Below the pieces are notes generated by a model, which was given only the letters and a program-made list of their open reading frames with translations, made no database searches and had not been told where the DNA came from. This document shows positions 9,396 through 19,060 of a DNA stretch of 56,146 nt, piece after piece. The position numbers and the translations under genes are program-made. This DNA comes from Candidatus Dojkabacteria bacterium (GTDB lineage: Bacteria; Patescibacteriota; Dojkabacteria; SC72; JAFGCJ01). Each line of letters starts with the position of its first letter. Position 1 is the stretch's first letter. Location: positions 1 to 56,146 of the forward strand of contig JAFGIK010000036.1 in NCBI GenBank assembly GCA_016929645.1, written 5' to 3'.

Positions 9396-11078
9396 ATGAA
9401 AATAAAAGTTCTTCAAGGTTTAAATTTAATAAATCCGCACACAACAGTAATTGTCGAGATGGAAAAAGTAAGCGATGAACTTGTAAAAATGATAAAAGAA
9501 ATTCATCCAATATTCCTTATCGACTACAAAATACACACGGAGGCCAAGCTAGAAGTGCAAACACATATTCCAAACTTATGGAAGAATGAACAATTTCTAC
9601 AGCCAATAGAAGACTATGCAACAGGTAAAATCGATTATGAAAAAGCACGTCTTGAAATGCTTGAAGTCGCACGGTTACTTTTAGGTTCAATGTCTACAAT
9701 CCCTACCCTACATGCTGCGCACAAGAAAGGTTATGAAACTATCCAGTATTTTGTAAATGACAGTTCAATAGAAAAACTTTCTTTTAATAGGACTTATTCA
9801 ATAGGAATTGGCTTAGAGTCAGAGGTCATGACATCAGCATCATCTACAAGAGATGCTCATCTTGCCCAAAAAATACAGCGAGATAAATCAATAACCAATC
9901 AGGTCATAGAAAAGATGGGAATGCCAATTGCTAAATGGGCAATTGTAGACTCAAAAGAAAAATTAAAAGACCTAGGAGATAAAGTCGGCTACCCTCTTGT
10001 CATGAAACCAGTTGGCTTAACAGGTGGCCATGGTGTCCAAATCGGTATGAAAAATTCTCAAGAACTTGAGGAGGCTTGGGATAGAATACAAAGTTACTAT
10101 GAGAAAGATATGACACATCAAGAAAAAAAATCAGAATGGCAAAAAACAATAATCATTCAGCAAGTATTAAAAGGCTCAGATTACAGAATCCTTGTAGTTA
10201 ACGGAAAGTTCCAAATCGCAACACACAGGCTTCAGGCACAGGTTACAGGAGATGGCTCAAGTTCTATTGAAGAACTAATCAAAAAAGAAAATGAAAACCC
10301 AGCCCGTGATATTAACCTGCCAACTCACACACTCAAGCCAATTGTTATAGATAAAGATCTCATCAAAGTTTTAGAAAAACAAAACCTAAATATCAACTAC
10401 ATACCAAAGAAAGATGAAGTCGTAAGGGTCAGAGACGTTGCAAGTATGAGCCAAGGTGGAATTACAGCTGATGTAACAGACAAAATTCATCCTCAGATAA
10501 AATATATTTGCGAATCAATTGCACAGACTATTCATGCATTTGTTCTTGGAGTTGATGTACTAGCCCAGGACATCTCTAAACCACTCACAACAGACAATGG
10601 AGGAATTATTGAGATGAATACAATGCCTGAAATATATCTCAATACTCATCCAGTAATAGGGACTAAGAGAGAAGACTTTGGTGAACTGATTTTACAAAAT
10701 CTAATTAACCAGAATATCCATACAAATCGTGTAGTAGTATTAGGAGATATCTCTTATGAAAAGATCGAAAAGAACGTAACGGAACAACTGCCAGGTGCAA
10801 CAAAGATTGGAAGATTCTACAACAACACAATATACATCAATGGATTTGAAATCAATAGTAAATTATCGATACATACTGGTGTTTTATGTATGAAAAAGAA
10901 TAAATCCCTGGATACAATAGTCCTTCACTACCAAGATATTCAGGAGATAGAGGAAAATGGTCTAGGATTCGACAATATTGACCTTCTAATCTCAACGGAA
11001 GAGACTATCAATAAAGTTAAGGCAGATGTTCAAAAATACCTTGACGAAAAATTAATAAAACGAATGATTATAGTTTAG
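9396..11078 (+). CDS. Cyanophycin synthetase-like ATP-grasp protein lacking a full Mur-ligase domain, with a ~110-aa C-terminal extension
   Basis: VMKPVGLTGGHGVQIG...KGSDYRILVVNGKFQIATHRLQAQVTGDGSSSIEELI...IIEMNTMPEIYLNTHP. Confidence 0.8.
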   Translation: MKIKVLQGLNLINPHTTVIVEMEKVSDELVKMIKEIHPIFLIDYKIHTEAKLEVQTHIPNLWKNEQFLQPIEDYATGKIDYEKARLEMLEVARLLLGSMSTIPTLHAAHKKGYETIQYFVNDSSIEKLSFNRTYSIGIGLESEVMTSASSTRDAHLAQKIQRDKSITNQVIEKMGMPIAKWAIVDSKEKLKDLGDKVGYPLVMKPVGLTGGHGVQIGMKNSQELEEAWDRIQSYYEKDMTHQEKKSEWQKTIIIQQVLKGSDYRILVVNGKFQIATHRLQAQVTGDGSSSIEELIKKENENPARDINLPTHTLKPIVIDKDLIKVLEKQNLNINYIPKKDEVVRVRDVASMSQGGITADVTDKIHPQIKYICESIAQTIHAFVLGVDVLAQDISKPLTTDNGGIIEMNTMPEIYLNTHPVIGTKREDFGELILQNLINQNIHTNRVVVLGDISYEKIEKNVTEQLPGATKIGRFYNNTIYINGFEINSKLSIHTGVLCMKKNKSLDTIVLHYQDIQEIEENGLGFDNIDLLISTEETINKVKADVQKYLDEKLIKRMIIV

Positions 11079-11122
11079 TAAAAGAATAAAGTTCAAGTTA
11101 TTTAAATTATAAGAAATTTATA

Positions 11123-12052
11123 ATGAAATTTTTGATCGTTGATAAGAGCAAGAGAGTTGGAGATCTTGATTCACAACACTACGCAGTACAACGTATTATT
11201 GACAGTCTTGGTAAAAAACAAATAGAACACGAATTCTGCCATTTTGATGAAATTTCAATATGTGTTGAAAATGGACAGTTAATGCTTAGAATCAAAGGAA
11301 AACCACTCACTGACTTTTCACACATAATAATGAGAGGACACAGAAGAGAGGAATTTCAGATAAAACAAGCTGTCGTGTTCTTCAGTGAAAAACATGGGAT
11401 CAAAGTACAAAACGCAGAATTCATTAAGTTAATGCCAAGCTACAACAAGCTATTTCAACAGGTATTTATGGCACAAAACGGAATTCCATATATTGATTCA
11501 GCATATGTACTCAACGGAATGTATCACGAAGAATCAGAAACACTTGACAGGTTAGAGTTTCCGCTAATTTACAAACATGTCTGGGGTGAATATCGCGTAG
11601 AAAAAATCGATGGAGAAGACAAACTGAAAAAAAATGTTTTTCTAGTAAACAACATCGATGAGTTAAAAAAACAATGTACTGATCGAAGCGATCCCCAGGA
11701 TTATTTTATTCAAAAATATGTCGATATAGGAGAAGATACAAGAGCAATGATGATTGATGGAAAATTTATTGGAGGTTGGAAAAGAGAAGCAAACGAAAGC
11801 TTTTTAACAGTCGGGGGAAAACCCAAGTACAGCCTTTTTAATAATCCAGATCAAGAATATCTCGAATTAGTTGAAAAAACAGCAAAACTATTCAAAGCTC
11901 AATACTGTGCACTAGATGTCATATACTACAAAGATAAACCTCACATTCTCGAGATTAATATGGACCCAGGATTTAAAGCATTTGAGACCAAAATTGAAGG
12001 AATGGAAATCGACATCGCAATGGCAATCGTTGATAACATGCTTGAGAAATAA
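11123..12052 (+). CDS. RimK-like ATP-grasp ligase
   Basis: IYKHVWGEYRVEKID...FIQKYVDIGEDTRAMMIDGKFIGGWKREA...ALDVIYYKDKPHILEINMDPGFKAFE. Confidence 0.8.
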   Translation: MKFLIVDKSKRVGDLDSQHYAVQRIIDSLGKKQIEHEFCHFDEISICVENGQLMLRIKGKPLTDFSHIIMRGHRREEFQIKQAVVFFSEKHGIKVQNAEFIKLMPSYNKLFQQVFMAQNGIPYIDSAYVLNGMYHEESETLDRLEFPLIYKHVWGEYRVEKIDGEDKLKKNVFLVNNIDELKKQCTDRSDPQDYFIQKYVDIGEDTRAMMIDGKFIGGWKREANESFLTVGGKPKYSLFNNPDQEYLELVEKTAKLFKAQYCALDVIYYKDKPHILEINMDPGFKAFETKIEGMEIDIAMAIVDNMLEK

Positions 12053-12080
12053 GTAAGATTTACAAAAAACTGAAATTAAT

Positions 12081-13244
12081 CTATACCAATCCTGTTTCAG
12101 AGAATATCCTATCAACAAGATGTTGCGTTGGATATACCGAAGGTTTTGGAATAATACCCTCCTCTACTAAAGGAATCCAGGAATATGCAATTTTACCTGC
12201 ATACATATATTTATACCCATTCTCATCGCCAGAAAGCTTTCTTCGAATATTAAGAAAACCTCGGAAATATGACACATCTTTACAGTAGCAACCAGTAAGA
12301 GACGTATCTGACATTCCGCGTTTAACTCGATACGTTATCTCAAATGCTGATCGTCTAGCATAAATCGATCTAAGTGCATCAAAGATTTGCCTAAAAGATG
12401 AATACTGAGCCAAATATATTGCATATACAAATGCAGCCCTCTTCTTAATATCTATCGCTCTTAATAACCCAAACTTTTCCTCGTTATATGTTGCTAGACC
12501 TTCTTCATCATCAAGATAATCAGCAACAGTAGGCTTGCCAAAGGATTCTATACCTGTAGCAAAGCCGTTACTTGAACGAAGAACATGAGTTAGAATCTCA
12601 TGAACAATCGTCTTCCTTATCTTCTCAACGTTAGTATCAATATTCGGATCAAGCATAACTCTCTTTGTCTTTGCAACAGTACGGATACCAGAAGACACAA
12701 TAGCCTTTGATTTATCAACCTCCCAATCAGTCAGATCAAGAATCTCAAAAACTTTTTGAAAAACAACAACTAAATCATCATATCTAAGCTTTCGCTGTCT
12801 TAACTTTTTATCAGATTCTACAATATTTATGTCACCATAACGCCTTCGTAAAACTCTACAAGCTTTTCGAAACAATTTGTAAGATGGAAGTTTAAAACGC
12901 TCATAGGAAATCTTGACAAAACGCTCATCATCTCCGATCGATTCAAGCAGCTCGGATGTCTGTTTTTTACTTTCTACAATTTGAAGAATTATATTTGATA
13001 TCGCAGGATCTACATCACTAACAACCCGAAGATTATCAAGAATTTTAAGTTGCTCCATATTATCTTTTTCAGCTTTACGGTATTTAAAAACCGGGTTATA
13101 ATCATCTTCTTTAAAAAACTTAGCCCGCTCTTCTTCAAGATTTTCAGGAACAAGATACAAACTTAACGGAGTCGCGATATTTGATAGAATTTCGTTAACT
13201 TCTTCAAGAGTAAATTCTGTTTTATTTTTAGTGAAATTAAACAT
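12081..13244 (-). CDS. DUF1704/MATCAP-like zinc metallopeptidase (QEGLA-type family)
   Basis: IVHEILTHVLRSSNG (HExxxH) followed by YLDDEEGLATYNEEKFGLL, the EGLA motif of this family. Confidence 0.78.
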   Translation of the reverse strand: MFNFTKNKTEFTLEEVNEILSNIATPLSLYLVPENLEEERAKFFKEDDYNPVFKYRKAEKDNMEQLKILDNLRVVSDVDPAISNIILQIVESKKQTSELLESIGDDERFVKISYERFKLPSYKLFRKACRVLRRRYGDINIVESDKKLRQRKLRYDDLVVVFQKVFEILDLTDWEVDKSKAIVSSGIRTVAKTKRVMLDPNIDTNVEKIRKTIVHEILTHVLRSSNGFATGIESFGKPTVADYLDDEEGLATYNEEKFGLLRAIDIKKRAAFVYAIYLAQYSSFRQIFDALRSIYARRSAFEITYRVKRGMSDTSLTGCYCKDVSYFRGFLNIRRKLSGDENGYKYMYAGKIAYSWIPLVEEGIIPKPSVYPTQHLVDRIFSETGLV

Positions 13245-13258
13245 CTATAATTATTGGA

Positions 13259-14899
13259 TTATGTAATTTTATCTATTAACATATACATCGAAGATTCGAG
13301 AAAACCCGTCCAAACACGGAAAAATCTTTTTATATTAGCATTAAATCCTCCACCTTGCTTGCTAAAACCACGAAAAAACCACTCCAAGCCTAAATATCCT
13401 AAATTGACATCCACTTTGTTAGCCTCACCAGCAACAAAATCAAAAGTCCCACCAAGGCTAATACCAAGCCCACACTTTAATTGAGATCTATTTGCAAAAA
13501 GCCATTCTTCTCCGCCTTTTACACAAACAACAAGTATATCAGGATTTGCTTTATTTATTAACTTCAGAGCCTCGGAAGATGATTCTTCTGAACGCTTCCC
13601 AGGATAAACATCCTTGATTTTAAGACCAGGATACTCTTTGCTTAAGCGTTCAGAAGCAAGAATACCAGTATTTCCATGTCCGAAATCAAATCCTCCATAA
13701 AAGAACACAGAATACCCCCTTTTTAAGGCAAGTTCCATAAGTGGACGGATTAACTCAGACCCGGAAACTTTTGCACGCAAGACACTTCTAATCGCGTCAG
13801 GATAGAAAATTACAAGGATACCAGACAGGATAAAATGAAACACCCCCTCCACCAATCGTATCACAAAATTATTACTCAATTCTAAACTCCTCAAATATGC
13901 AGCCCACAAAACAAAAATACCATCGGACAATGATAAAACCCCATTATTCAGCGCATCTCTGAAATACCTGTCACGCTGGGCCTTCACAACATATTCAGAA
14001 TAAGGAGTAACAACATACGAAAATTCCCCAGAATTTATCAGCTTGTCCATCTTTCCGATTGCAGATTCCACTGTCTCATTATTGATTTGCACACCCAAGA
14101 CATCAACAACATCTACCCTCCTTCTTGATTTATCTTGAATATACAATTTGAACAAATCATTAATCTCAGACAATATTACTGAAATGCAAACACACAGAAT
14201 TGCAAAAGAAAAAAGTCCAAAATAAGGAATAATTGAAAATAAATACCCTAAAATAGCAATTAAAATTATACTTGAAAGAAAATTTATTAAATCTTGAAAT
14301 TTTTTAGCTTTGTGAAGCCAACGTATAAGAAAAATAGATAAAAATACAATACTAAGTGCCCAAAATATAGAGATAAACATAAATAATACTAGAAAAATAT
14401 AGCAGAGTACTATCGGAATTACTCTTAACAATCCAGATTCCATATTCCTTATAAAAACCAACTTAGAGAAAAATATATAAAAAAGAGCCATGGAACCAAC
14501 AAAAATTGACAAAAACAATCCATAATAAATATACGTAGAAACAATATTCCTTAAAATAGAAATTTCAATCATAGGAAGTTGCTGATTGAAATAGTAACCA
14601 ATACATAGCAAAATCAAACAGTAAATTGAGAAAATAAGTTTATTACTCCAAAGCTGAAACCCAAGGAATATAATTATGAAAAATATTAGCGAATATACCC
14701 AGACCCCAGAATTAATTATGTTAAATCCAAAAAAATTAAACAGAAACAAAATAAAAATGCTAAAACAGAACAACCCAACAATATAAATATTCTCAAGACC
14801 AGAAATATCAAACAGGCTTTGTTTCAAGGATGGGTCCTTTTCTTTAGTCAAAATTTTCAATGTTGCTTTATCTTTTCCAAAATTTTTAGATTTGGGCAT
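13259..14899 (-). CDS. WecG/TagA/CpsF (GT26) glycosyltransferase fused to N-terminal polytopic membrane domain
   Basis: VDVLGVQINNETVESAI...YVVTPYSEYVVKAQRDRYFRDALNNGVLSLSDGIFVLWAA...FFYGGFDFGHG...LGISLGGTFDFVAGE; about 250 aa hydrophobic N-terminus. Confidence 0.82.
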   Translation of the reverse strand: MPKSKNFGKDKATLKILTKEKDPSLKQSLFDISGLENIYIVGLFCFSIFILFLFNFFGFNIINSGVWVYSLIFFIIIFLGFQLWSNKLIFSIYCLILLCIGYYFNQQLPMIEISILRNIVSTYIYYGLFLSIFVGSMALFYIFFSKLVFIRNMESGLLRVIPIVLCYIFLVLFMFISIFWALSIVFLSIFLIRWLHKAKKFQDLINFLSSIILIAILGYLFSIIPYFGLFSFAILCVCISVILSEINDLFKLYIQDKSRRRVDVVDVLGVQINNETVESAIGKMDKLINSGEFSYVVTPYSEYVVKAQRDRYFRDALNNGVLSLSDGIFVLWAAYLRSLELSNNFVIRLVEGVFHFILSGILVIFYPDAIRSVLRAKVSGSELIRPLMELALKRGYSVFFYGGFDFGHGNTGILASERLSKEYPGLKIKDVYPGKRSEESSSEALKLINKANPDILVVCVKGGEEWLFANRSQLKCGLGISLGGTFDFVAGEANKVDVNLGYLGLEWFFRGFSKQGGGFNANIKRFFRVWTGFLESSMYMLIDKIT

Positions 14900-14982
14900 A
14901 ATTAATTTTGTATAAAATTACTCCTTGTCCTATGCTCCATATTACCAAATACAAAACCTATTTACCTGTATGATCGTATAAG

Positions 14983-15987
14983 TTACTCGCTATCTAAACT
15001 TTTTTGTAATATATCAAGATTCTTTAGAGCTTCTCCCGTACCTTTCACAACACAATACATAGGTTCCTCTGCTACGTGAGCAGGAACACCTGTCGCTTTT
15101 GTCAGCAATCGATCAATGTTTCGAAGCATCGCAGTACCTCCGCTAAGGACCATTCCTCGATTAATAACGTCAGAAGATAACTCTGGTGGTGTTTTTTCAA
15201 GAACATCCTTAACAGCCTTAATTATCTTGCTTAATGGATAATTCAAAGCTTCAACCGTTTCATTTGATGTTACTTCAACCGATCTTGGCATACCACTAGT
15301 ACTATCACGACCACGAACATCCATAGTCATAAAGTTATCAATAGGTAAAGCAGAACCAATTTTTAACTTAATTTCTTCTGCAGTTTGTTCACCAATCAAT
15401 AGTCCATGATGTTTCCTCATATAAGAAATAAGAGCATCATTCAATGCATCACCTGCAACACGTACTGAATTATATACAACCATACCATTAAGTGAGATAA
15501 CAGCAACTTCTGTCGTACCACCACCCATATTTACAATCATATTCCCAGACGAAGTATGAATAGGAAGCTTTGCTCCAATTGACGCTGCAAGGGGTTCAGG
15601 AATAAGCCAAACTCTTTTTGCTCCAGCAGAGAGAGCAGCTTTTCGTACAGCACGCTTCTCTACTGACGTAATACCAGCAGGAACACTTATCATTACATCA
15701 GGCTTAAATAAACGTGAATAGCCAATTGTTTTATTCAGGAAATATTTCAATAATGCTTCCGTTATGCGATAGCTGGCGATAACACCACTTCTCAACGGTC
15801 TTCTGGCAATGATATTGTCAGGAGTCTTTCCAATCATTGTCTTTGCTTCATTTCCAACAGCTACAACAGAATAATCATCCGTATTCAAGGCAACAACAGT
15901 TGGCTCTACAAGTACAACGCCCTGTGGTTCAAGGAAAACTATTGAATTTGCTGTGCCAAGGTCAATACCAATTCTTTTGTTAAACAT
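14983..15987 (-). CDS. mreB: Rod shape-determining protein MreB
   Basis: RIGIDLGTANSIVFL...PEPLAASIGAKLPI...MIVNMGGGTTEVAVISL...GMVLSGGTAMLRNIDRLL. Confidence 0.95.
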   Translation of the reverse strand: MFNKRIGIDLGTANSIVFLEPQGVVLVEPTVVALNTDDYSVVAVGNEAKTMIGKTPDNIIARRPLRSGVIASYRITEALLKYFLNKTIGYSRLFKPDVMISVPAGITSVEKRAVRKAALSAGAKRVWLIPEPLAASIGAKLPIHTSSGNMIVNMGGGTTEVAVISLNGMVVYNSVRVAGDALNDALISYMRKHHGLLIGEQTAEEIKLKIGSALPIDNFMTMDVRGRDSTSGMPRSVEVTSNETVEALNYPLSKIIKAVKDVLEKTPPELSSDVINRGMVLSGGTAMLRNIDRLLTKATGVPAHVAEEPMYCVVKGTGEALKNLDILQKSLDSE

Positions 15988-16111
15988 ATAAGCCTTATTA
16001 TAACATTGATCATTATCTCAGTCATGTGAGAATTTATTACAAAAATTAATATTTATGAAACAAATCCAGAACATTGATTCATATACAGCAGACTGATATA
16101 CTTCAGAAGAT

Positions 16112-17854
16112 ATGATTAAGACAGATTCAAACAAACAACTTGACATAGCTGTCCTTTCATCATACATATTGCCCATTCTCCTAATTATTGGAACAATCCT
16201 CGTCTATTTCACTGCAAGAGGTTACAGAATTGACTTTGAAAATCAAGAAATCGAGACAACCGGTACACTAAACATCAAATCTTCACCCACAAGAGCATAC
16301 GTAATTCTTGACGATAAGTTAATAGGCAAGACACCCAAAGTTAGCACTGGACTGGCAGAAGGCGAACATTCAATAACCATACAAAAAGAAAACTATCACT
16401 CATGGAGTATGGATTTTTACCTTGAAGGAGAAAGCTTAATCCCAATACATATTCCATTGTATCTTAAAGAAACAATGCATAAGAAAATTTTCCAAATAGA
16501 TGCAGACACAGAGCTAGATCAGATTATCAATTCTGAGAATAATGAATTTATTTACTTTACTACCATGAGGAAAGAAGAGACACAAGATCAGCAGCAAGAG
16601 GAATCAGAAAACAATCAAACAGATCAGGCTCTGGACACTTATACTGACATAGAAATCTGGAGATACCAGATTAATAAATACTTTTGGCAATTCGACATAA
16701 AACCAGAGATCGTCTATACCCTGGAAGTTTATGATGAGCAAAACGACAACAATAAAACAGCCCAAAAAATCAATATCAAAAATTACAGCATTTTACCTTC
16801 ACCTAATAATGAAAATATTCTTATAAAAACGAATATTAACGATAGAGTTTACTATTATATTACGGGCAACCTTACTCAAAACGAAAACAAACTTACAGAG
16901 TTGGATTTACCTAACATTACAGAACAAGACAAAATATCATGGTCCAAAGATTCCAAGTACCTGATACTGGAAAAAGAAAATGAGCTTCGATCCATAAACA
17001 TACAGGATGGACAACAAACAATAATTATTGAGAAAAATCACAATACTGAATTTATCTGGACGTCAGACATGCAAGGAAATCTATACTATGTTGACGAGAC
17101 AAAAAATTCCTACGATTTTTACCAAGTTCTTCAAAACGGAAAACAAAAACAAATGATATTCAGGACATACAGAACAAACATAAACGAATCAACAGAAGAA
17201 ACACAAACAAATCCTGATCAACAAGATATAAACCAAGATACAAAGCAGGAGGCTCAAGACAACACAGAAGATTCAAAACTAATCGAAGAACAGAACCAAG
17301 ATGTCAAAGGAGCACAAACAGAAGCCATCGAAGTTACATTAAATAAATTGAACGATATTATAGTATCAGATAACGGAAACTTCATGATAATCTTTTCCGA
17401 TAACAAATTAATCGTGAACAATAATAAAGAGAGTACCACAGACAGTTACTCTGTCGACAATCCTGAATTCATTGGATTTTCACCATCACAAGAAGGCTTT
17501 TTATTTCTGGAGGAAGGGAATAAAGTCATAAATTACAACATTGAAATAGAGGAAAATCATCCACAAAAAAAAGAAGGTCCAACATATCTTTTTGAATTTG
17601 ACGAAAATTCAAGCTATTCAAACTTCAACTGGCATCCTTACGAAAACGTTATTTTCTATACGAAAGAAATAAAGAATTCTGAAAATGTAGATGACACACA
17701 ACTCAAGTTATGCGTATTCTATATTTATAATAAACAGGAAATCGAGATCGACGACAATTTAATATTCAGTCAGTATTCTATAAACAGCGAAAGAAATAAA
17801 CTCTATACCTTTTGTCAAAAAAATTACCTGTGTGAAATAATAATTTCAGAATAA
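16112..17854 (+). CDS. Membrane-anchored PEGA-domain protein with probable beta-propeller-like C-terminus
   Basis: One TM helix then TGTLNIKSSPTRAYVILDDKLIGKTPKVSTGLAEGEHSITIQKENY; repeated WSKDSKYLIL / WTSDMQGNLYYV. Confidence 0.65.
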   Translation: MIKTDSNKQLDIAVLSSYILPILLIIGTILVYFTARGYRIDFENQEIETTGTLNIKSSPTRAYVILDDKLIGKTPKVSTGLAEGEHSITIQKENYHSWSMDFYLEGESLIPIHIPLYLKETMHKKIFQIDADTELDQIINSENNEFIYFTTMRKEETQDQQQEESENNQTDQALDTYTDIEIWRYQINKYFWQFDIKPEIVYTLEVYDEQNDNNKTAQKINIKNYSILPSPNNENILIKTNINDRVYYYITGNLTQNENKLTELDLPNITEQDKISWSKDSKYLILEKENELRSINIQDGQQTIIIEKNHNTEFIWTSDMQGNLYYVDETKNSYDFYQVLQNGKQKQMIFRTYRTNINESTEETQTNPDQQDINQDTKQEAQDNTEDSKLIEEQNQDVKGAQTEAIEVTLNKLNDIIVSDNGNFMIIFSDNKLIVNNNKESTTDSYSVDNPEFIGFSPSQEGFLFLEEGNKVINYNIEIEENHPQKKEGPTYLFEFDENSSYSNFNWHPYENVIFYTKEIKNSENVDDTQLKLCVFYIYNKQEIEIDDNLIFSQYSINSERNKLYTFCQKNYLCEIIISE

Positions 17855-17917
17855 AACATATTCAAGGGGAAAAATATCTTGTGATTAAGAAAAATAAAAA
17901 AATATCACTAACCTTTT

Positions 17918-18523
17918 TTACGAATTAATAACCTTTTCTATCCTCTTTAAATTCACAAGAAATTCCGTATTTTTACTACCTTTCCCTTTAATTGGAGATT
18001 CCACTACACCTTCGATAGAAAATCCAAATTTATCAATATTTTCAAGTACAGCATCTAAAACACTTTTTACTTTCAAAGGATCAAGCTGACCACGAATCAG
18101 CCATTTTTGAGGAGCTTCATAATGAGGCTTTATTAAACTTACAGCCCTACCATTAGTCTTAAGCAATTTGTACGCTTGTGGCAATATTTTATCCTGTCTT
18201 GTCCAACTAACATCAACAGAGATAAAATCAACCTTTTCTGGCAATTCGACAAATAAAGCATTAGTGCGCTCCATAACAACAACCCTTTTATCGTTACGAA
18301 GTTTCCAATCAAGAACCCCATACCCAGTATCAACTGCATAAACTTTTCTCGCACCAAATCTAAGAAGACAATCTACAAACCCCCCGGTACTACAACCTAA
18401 ATCAGCGCACACAAGATCTTTTACACTAACATTGAATACTTTAAGTCCATACTCAAGCTTCTGTCCTGCTCTTGATGCAAAATCTGAATTTGATGAAGAT
18501 TGTTTATCCAAAAAGTTATTCAA
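17918..18523 (-). CDS. TlyA/FtsJ-type rRNA methyltransferase, no N-terminal S4 domain
   Basis: SRAGQKLEYGLKVF...CADLGCSTGGFVDCLLRFGARKVYAVDTGYGVLDWKLRND...VDFISVDVSW. Confidence 0.8.
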   Translation of the reverse strand: MNNFLDKQSSSNSDFASRAGQKLEYGLKVFNVSVKDLVCADLGCSTGGFVDCLLRFGARKVYAVDTGYGVLDWKLRNDKRVVVMERTNALFVELPEKVDFISVDVSWTRQDKILPQAYKLLKTNGRAVSLIKPHYEAPQKWLIRGQLDPLKVKSVLDAVLENIDKFGFSIEGVVESPIKGKGSKNTEFLVNLKRIEKVINS

Positions 18524-18573
18524 GAAATGTTATATATTTTCCAGTTTTACTGGAGAATCAGACAACACCAAAT

Positions 18574-18648
18574 CGCACCTGGCGGGAATCGAACCTGCAA
18601 TCTACGCGTTAGGAGTGCGTTGCTCTATCCAAATTGAGCTACAGGTGC
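18574..18648 (-). tRNA. tRNA-Arg (CCT)
   Basis: Reverse complement GCACCTGTAGCTCAATTTGGATAGAGCAACGCACTCCTAACGCGTAGATTGCAGGTTCGATTCCCGCCAGGTGC; loop CTCCTAA. Confidence 0.88.
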
Positions 18649-19060
18649 AAAGATAGTATGAATATTATATTATGAATTATATTGCATTTTTCCCAAAATT
18701 ACCTAATTTTACAGAAATTCAGTTAACTTGACTAATAATATGATCTATCTCGACGGTCCTAATTAAAGAATAACTTGAAGTTATCAATCAACGAAACATT
18801 ATGCTAATATCAATATATAATATTAATATATCGAGACAACAATATTGCAAGGTGTTGACAGTACTACATGTAGACAAATAGTAATTTATCATATTAAATA
18901 TAAATAGTATTTTATAGAATAATTATGTTTATGTAAAAAAGAATCTAAACAGTATATTGAGTAGATAATAATGGTAAAAGATCAGATTAATACAAAACAA
19001 GACCCCAAACAAACTCTTAAAATTCTGCTATAAAAGTTCTTAAATTTCACCCCGGTAAAA

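Noticed and set aside
18846-18880. TTGACA with CTACATGTAG palindrome as a regulated promoter
   Set aside because: No convincing -10 at correct spacing and about 180 bp from the next gene; too weak to call.
18972-19034. 20-codon ORF MVKDQINTKQDPKQTLKILL as a leader peptide before 19061
   Set aside because: Too short, no clear attenuator hairpin or runs of regulatory codons; insufficient support.
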